From Flavobacteriales bacterium (GTDB lineage Bacteria > Bacteroidota > Bacteroidia > Flavobacteriales > TMED113): DNA of 41,175 nucleotides. The stretch lies in assembly GCA_002722215.1 (NCBI GenBank), contig PBKX01000014.1:34111-75285 (forward strand), read 5' to 3'. The notes under the pieces were generated by a model, which ran no database searches, was not told the DNA's origin, and worked only from the letters and a program-made list of their open reading frames with translations. Shown piece after piece: positions 35,804-41,175 of the stretch. The translations under genes and the position numbers were made by a program. The stretch's first letter is position 1. Each line of letters begins with the position of its first letter.

Positions 35804-37506
35804 TACAAAAAAACTTATATATATTATTCTTGTTTTCATTCACCCTCCTATCTCAGAACGAGAAGCTTAGGGTTGAAATTATAGATATTTTCAAAGAATA
35901 TGATCCAAAAATTAATAATGCTGATAAAATTAATCAAGAGCCTATTTTTAGTGACACCTTGAAAAAGGCAATTTTGACCAATAAGCCAATTTTAAACAGA
36001 GATTTGTTATTACAAGATAGCATCTCGATGCTAAGGCCTAAGAAATTTAGATTTCAAAAAGAAAAAGATAATTTCAAAAAGCATTTTTCTTTTGATTTGG
36101 GAAGCAAGTCTTTTATTAATACTAGCTTACATTATACCAATGGTATTTCAGCTCGTCATAATTCGGGAATTTCTCTTGAATATAAAACTGAAGATTATTT
36201 AATGAATAAAGATGTGGATGCGATGAATCATGTTTTCTTGCATATATATAGCAATCGTTTTCTAAATAAAAAGTTATTAAAAACTAATTTGTCATTGATG
36301 CAAGATGCTGGGCTTTATTGGGGGGGGCTGACATCTTTTTCCCCAGATTCGATTTCCAAATATAATATTTCTAACATGTCTTTTGGCATAAATTTGATTC
36401 CTTCCTCTCATACACAATTCATTCAAGATGTATCTTTTAGTATTGACTATACTTCAAATAACTATACAAGAAATGAATTTATAATTAGTTCATCTCTAGA
36501 TTTAAATACAGAAAAAGCGTTAAAATCATATTCTTTTCATACCAAATTAGATTTTATTGGTGTCAGTGTTGGTGATCTATCATTGTATTCTGCGTTTCCT
36601 GAAAATGCAGCAAGTATCTTAAATCATAGTGCTGAATTTTCAGATGTTTTTTTAAAATCAGATTTTATTATAAGTGGAAAAAATATGTTTAATTATAATC
36701 TGGGTGTTAATTTTCAATATTTCCCATCTGATGCAATTGAATATGGTGGTGAGCCACTCATTTTTCCATATATGCATTTGATAAAAACATTTGATAATAA
36801 TAATCAAATTCAAATTGAGATTAATAAAGAATTAATATATCACTCATTCAAGAAGACTCTAGATATGTGCCTCTATGTTGACCCATATTATAGAAATTCA
36901 CTCTCCAAAGCATTTAATGTGAATGTTTTATATAATAAGCGTATAGGTCATAATACTTCATTTGTAAGTAATGTCTATTATTTAAGAAAAAAGGGGGAGT
37001 TATTACCTTTTTTAGTGTCTAGTTTTATTCCAAATGCTACTTTTTCATCATCTATGTTAGGTAATCCATTAGCTATATATAGTGACCCACTTCAAAGGGG
37101 TTTTGGTTTTTCTTCTTCTTTTAGTTTTAGTACAGAAAAAATAGATATTTTAATACAGGGAGACCTTCAGTCAATAAAGTCTAAAAATCATAACAATCAA
37201 CAGTTTGTTCCTAAGGTTGAATTAAATAGTGTTATAACCGTGTATCTAACAAATAATGTAAATTTAATTTCACATTGGCGATTTATCGGTAATAGGCAGT
37301 CTCTTCGCAGTAATAATATAGGCTCTTTTGATTATGTTGAACTGCCTTCATCTATAAATGGTAATTTGTCATTGAATTGCAATTTGGGGGCTAGTATTTT
37401 TTCTATAGATTTTAAAAATATTTTAGGGCAAGAAATTTATTTTTTCGATGACTATTATGATAATGATAGATTTAAAATATCATTTGGATTTGCACATAAA
37501 TTTTAA
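35800..37506 (+). CDS. Outer-membrane beta-barrel protein coupled to the TPR gene
   Basis: A 568-residue protein with a signal peptide (MIQKNLYILFLFSFTLLSQ), a periplasmic stretch of about 90 residues rich in charged residues, then a chain of alternating-polarity strands typical of a beta-barrel (TSLHYTNGISARHNSGISLE, NLGVNFQYFPSDAIE, ending FKISFGFAHKF). The C-terminal Phe is the usual barrel-assembly signal. No TonB plug domain is visible. Some strands recall TonB-receptor-like barrels of Bacteroidetes, but I cannot assign a family. An eight-G run lies at 36320-36327 in the codons for WGG. Function unknown; the 4-base overlap ties it to the TPR protein. Confidence 0.85.
   Translation: MIQKNLYILFLFSFTLLSQNEKLRVEIIDIFKEYDPKINNADKINQEPIFSDTLKKAILTNKPILNRDLLLQDSISMLRPKKFRFQKEKDNFKKHFSFDLGSKSFINTSLHYTNGISARHNSGISLEYKTEDYLMNKDVDAMNHVFLHIYSNRFLNKKLLKTNLSLMQDAGLYWGGLTSFSPDSISKYNISNMSFGINLIPSSHTQFIQDVSFSIDYTSNNYTRNEFIISSSLDLNTEKALKSYSFHTKLDFIGVSVGDLSLYSAFPENAASILNHSAEFSDVFLKSDFIISGKNMFNYNLGVNFQYFPSDAIEYGGEPLIFPYMHLIKTFDNNNQIQIEINKELIYHSFKKTLDMCLYVDPYYRNSLSKAFNVNVLYNKRIGHNTSFVSNVYYLRKKGELLPFLVSSFIPNATFSSSMLGNPLAIYSDPLQRGFGFSSSFSFSTEKIDILIQGDLQSIKSKNHNNQQFVPKVELNSVITVYLTNNVNLISHWRFIGNRQSLRSNNIGSFDYVELPSSINGNLSLNCNLGASIFSIDFKNILGQEIYFFDDYYDNDRFKISFGFAHKF
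36320..36327 (+). repeat. Eight-G homopolymer in the barrel gene
   Basis: TGG GGG GGG CTG codes Trp-Gly-Gly-Leu. The tract is long for an AT-rich genome and lies early in the gene, where a slip would truncate the barrel. Confidence 0.85.
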
Positions 37507-37541
37507 TTAGCACTAATTTCATTTTTATTGCTTCAAAATGC

Positions 37542-37570
37542 TTGAAAATGATAGATATTTATTATCTTTA
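37542..37570 (+). promoter_or_regulatory. Promoter for gyrB
   Basis: TTG (37542-37544), 18 bases, then TATCTTTA (37563-37570; one mismatch to TAnnTTTG). The leader before ATG 37596 would be about 20 bases. The 89-base gap holds nothing else. Confidence 0.5.
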
Positions 37571-37592
37571 GATAGTAAGATATATATGATAA

Positions 37593-39548
<1,956 letters not shown>

Positions 39549-39559
39549 TTTTTCAGATT

Positions 39560-41175
39560 TTATCTTGCCATAATTAGTCGACCTGTTTCTTCCTTTTCTA
39601 TCCCTAGGTTTGTGTTATAGTTAATTTTATAACTATAAACATCTGATTTTAGAAGGGTTCCGTTTTTTAATTTCCCATCCCATCCCTCATTATAGTTGCT
39701 TGTTTCAAAGATTAAATTTCCCCACCTGTCAAATATTAACAGGTTATAAGAATTCATGTCAATATTTTTTAATGAAGGTGAAAAAACATCATTAATTCCA
39801 TCATCATTAGGAGTGAAAATATCAGGTGTATATGAATAGTAATCTTGAAGTACAATAATTTCCTTCGTAATTGCATTTTCGCAACCCATTTCATCTATCA
39901 CGGTTAGCGTAACATAATAACTACCTGGCTCTAAGTATAAATGTGTGGGATTTTCTAAATTAGATGTGTTATTGTCACCAAAATCCCAGATCCAATCTGT
40001 AATATCTATGTCATTATTGATTGAATTAAATTGTGTTGGTGTATTTGACAGATAAAAGGTATACTCATCGGCACTGAAATCTGCAATTGGTCTTGCATTC
40101 AAATTAATAAACACTTCTTCTAGACATCCAAATATATCGCTTATCTCTATTAAGTAATCTCCCTCGATTAAATTATTGAAAAAACCATTATTATTTATTT
40201 GAGTTTCGTCTGTATTTACATTCAATAGTGTATATGCATAAGGTGGTGTTCCTCCATTAGTTGTAATTGTAATCTCTCCGTTATCACTAATGCATTCACT
40301 CCATAATGGATCGATACTCATTCCTTCATTTTCTAATACGGTGACAGTGGTGTCATATGAACAATTATTAGCATCAGTGATTGATAGGTTATAAGTTCCT
40401 CCGTCAAGATCATCAATATTAGATTCATTAGAATAAAATCCATCACTGTTAGACCATGTGTAGTTATAAGGACTAGTTCCACCTGAAACACTAATTTCAA
40501 TAAATCCATTTTGTGCATCTGCACATGTCACCCCTCCAATACTTGTTTCTGTTGAGAGGGCTGCTGCTGGTTCAGAGATTGTAAATGGGGTAGATGCGGT
40601 ACAGCCATTGGCATCATTAATCGTTGTAGTATAGTTGCCAGCACTTAAATTAAATTGATCTGATAAATTTTCATATGGTGGAGTTCCTCCAATAATTGTA
40701 TATTCAACTATCCCATCATTACCTCCATTGCAAGATACATCCTCTGTATCGGATGTTAACTCTAATAATTCAGGTTCAGCGATAATGAATTCTAATACAT
40801 CACTGGTGCAGTCTGGCGTTCCGATCGTTACAGAATAGAGCCCTGGTGCTAAATTATCAAATAAATAATTATCGCTATTTTCTTCGGTAATACTACTTAC
40901 TTCTATGTCTTGTTGATAGAGAGTGTAATTCCAGTCTCCTTGATTGGGAGCTATTACTTCAATGTTCCCATTATTTTCATTATAACAGCTGATATCAGCG
41001 GAACTTCCGCTTATTGATAACTCTTCAAACACAATATTTACGTCTGTTCCTTCAATTCCACCTTCAAAGCCACACCAATCGCCAGCTTCACCACACATGG
41101 ATGCTCCTGCCGTGTATGTTACATTTCCGCCAGGGAAAACTACAAATTCATTGCCAGTGCCTATTTCATTTCCAA
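39560..41175 (-). CDS. SprB-repeat/PKD surface protein with T9SS type B (CHU_C) sorting domain, 5' truncated
   Basis: The track starts at ATG 41098, but the same frame is open to the window edge (GNEIGTGNEFVVFPGGNVTY upstream of that Met), so this is the C-terminal part of a larger protein. Several SprB-like repeats follow one another (SCNGGNDGIVEYTIIGGTPPY, TCADAQNGFIEISVSGGTSPY and others), each ending near AGNYTTTINDANGC. A PKD domain comes next (WIWDFGDNNTSNLENPTHLY). The last 90 residues are the gliding-type C-terminal domain (FTPNDDGINDVFSP, FDRWGNLIFET, GWDGKLKNG). The protein should be exported by T9SS to the cell surface as an adhesin, possibly for gliding. The ATG at 41098 is internal. 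Confidence 0.95.
   Translation of the reverse strand, partial: GNEIGTGNEFVVFPGGNVTYTAGASMCGEAGDWCGFEGGIEGTDVNIVFEELSISGSSADISCYNENNGNIEVIAPNQGDWNYTLYQQDIEVSSITEENSDNYLFDNLAPGLYSVTIGTPDCTSDVLEFIIAEPELLELTSDTEDVSCNGGNDGIVEYTIIGGTPPYENLSDQFNLSAGNYTTTINDANGCTASTPFTISEPAAALSTETSIGGVTCADAQNGFIEISVSGGTSPYNYTWSNSDGFYSNESNIDDLDGGTYNLSITDANNCSYDTTVTVLENEGMSIDPLWSECISDNGEITITTNGGTPPYAYTLLNVNTDETQINNNGFFNNLIEGDYLIEISDIFGCLEEVFINLNARPIADFSADEYTFYLSNTPTQFNSINNDIDITDWIWDFGDNNTSNLENPTHLYLEPGSYYVTLTVIDEMGCENAITKEIIVLQDYYSYTPDIFTPNDDGINDVFSPSLKNIDMNSYNLLIFDRWGNLIFETSNYNEGWDGKLKNGTLLKSDVYSYKINYNTNLGIEKEETGRLIMAR

Noticed and set aside
39560-41098. ATG 41098 as the true start of the SprB-like protein
   Set aside because: The frame is open further upstream with protein-like sequence and there is no signal peptide after this Met, so it is internal.

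Overview
The window looks like the chromosome of a Bacteroidetes bacterium, most likely a marine member of the Flavobacteriales. The evidence is a strongly AT-rich sequence, Bacteroidetes -7 elements of the TAnnTTTG form, almost no Shine-Dalgarno sequences, lineage-typical families (DUF3276, DUF4199-like, T9SS plug protein, type A and type B T9SS sorting domains, SprB-like repeats), and a complete Na+-translocating NADH:quinone oxidoreductase (NQR) operon. Gene density is very high: no gene-free stretch exceeds about 230 bases, and many neighbours overlap by 1 to 37 bases. I see no insertion sequence, prophage, CRISPR array or tRNA.

Layout. (1) 1-1.7 kb: the 3' part of an ABC exporter with a degenerate ATPase site, then a DUF3276 (PUR-alpha-like) protein and a strong terminator. 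(2) 1.7-1.8 kb: the small SRP RNA on the minus strand, hidden under the start of a track ORF. (3) 1.86-9.2 kb, plus strand: DUF4199-like membrane protein, two glycosyltransferases, MORN-repeat protein, T9SS-secreted subtilisin, nitronate monooxygenase-like enzyme and guaB. (4) 9.2-14.6 kb: a periplasmic folding cluster (two-domain parvulin, lipoprotein with a degenerate parvulin-like fold, SurA) ending in a MoxR ATPase. (5) 14.5-21.9 kb, minus strand: T9SS plug protein, pruA, ftsB/divIC, a methylmalonyl-CoA mutase that fuses both subunits in one chain, and its GTPase meaB. (6) 22.0-29.0 kb: nqrABCDEF, the flavin-inserting apbE, and convergently a small Cys-rich membrane protein that resembles the NQR maturation factor NqrM. 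(7) 29.0-32.7 kb: murB, two glycosyltransferases and ftsE. (8) 32.8-39.5 kb: a giant TPR protein translationally coupled to an outer-membrane beta-barrel, then gyrB. (9) 39.6 kb to the edge: the C-terminal part of a large adhesin-like protein with SprB repeats, a PKD domain and a gliding-type (CHU_C) sorting domain.

How they fit together. The envelope dominates: protein export (SRP RNA), outer-membrane protein folding (parvulins/SurA), T9SS secretion (plug protein plus two cargo proteins), peptidoglycan and division (murB, ftsE, ftsB), surface glycans (four glycosyltransferases) and sodium-based energetics (NQR with ApbE and the NqrM-like protein). Propionate/odd-chain and proline catabolism (mutAB-meaB, pruA) share an operon-like array with a division gene.

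Most interesting points: the SRP RNA antisense to a mis-extended ORF, the single-chain methylmalonyl-CoA mutase, the NqrM-like candidate, predicted near-leaderless promoters, long G-tracts in coding sequence of an AT-rich genome (9 G in surA), non-canonical residues in ATPase and flavinylation motifs, and three convergent gene pairs that overlap at their 3' ends. I did not find a clearly new defence or mobile system.
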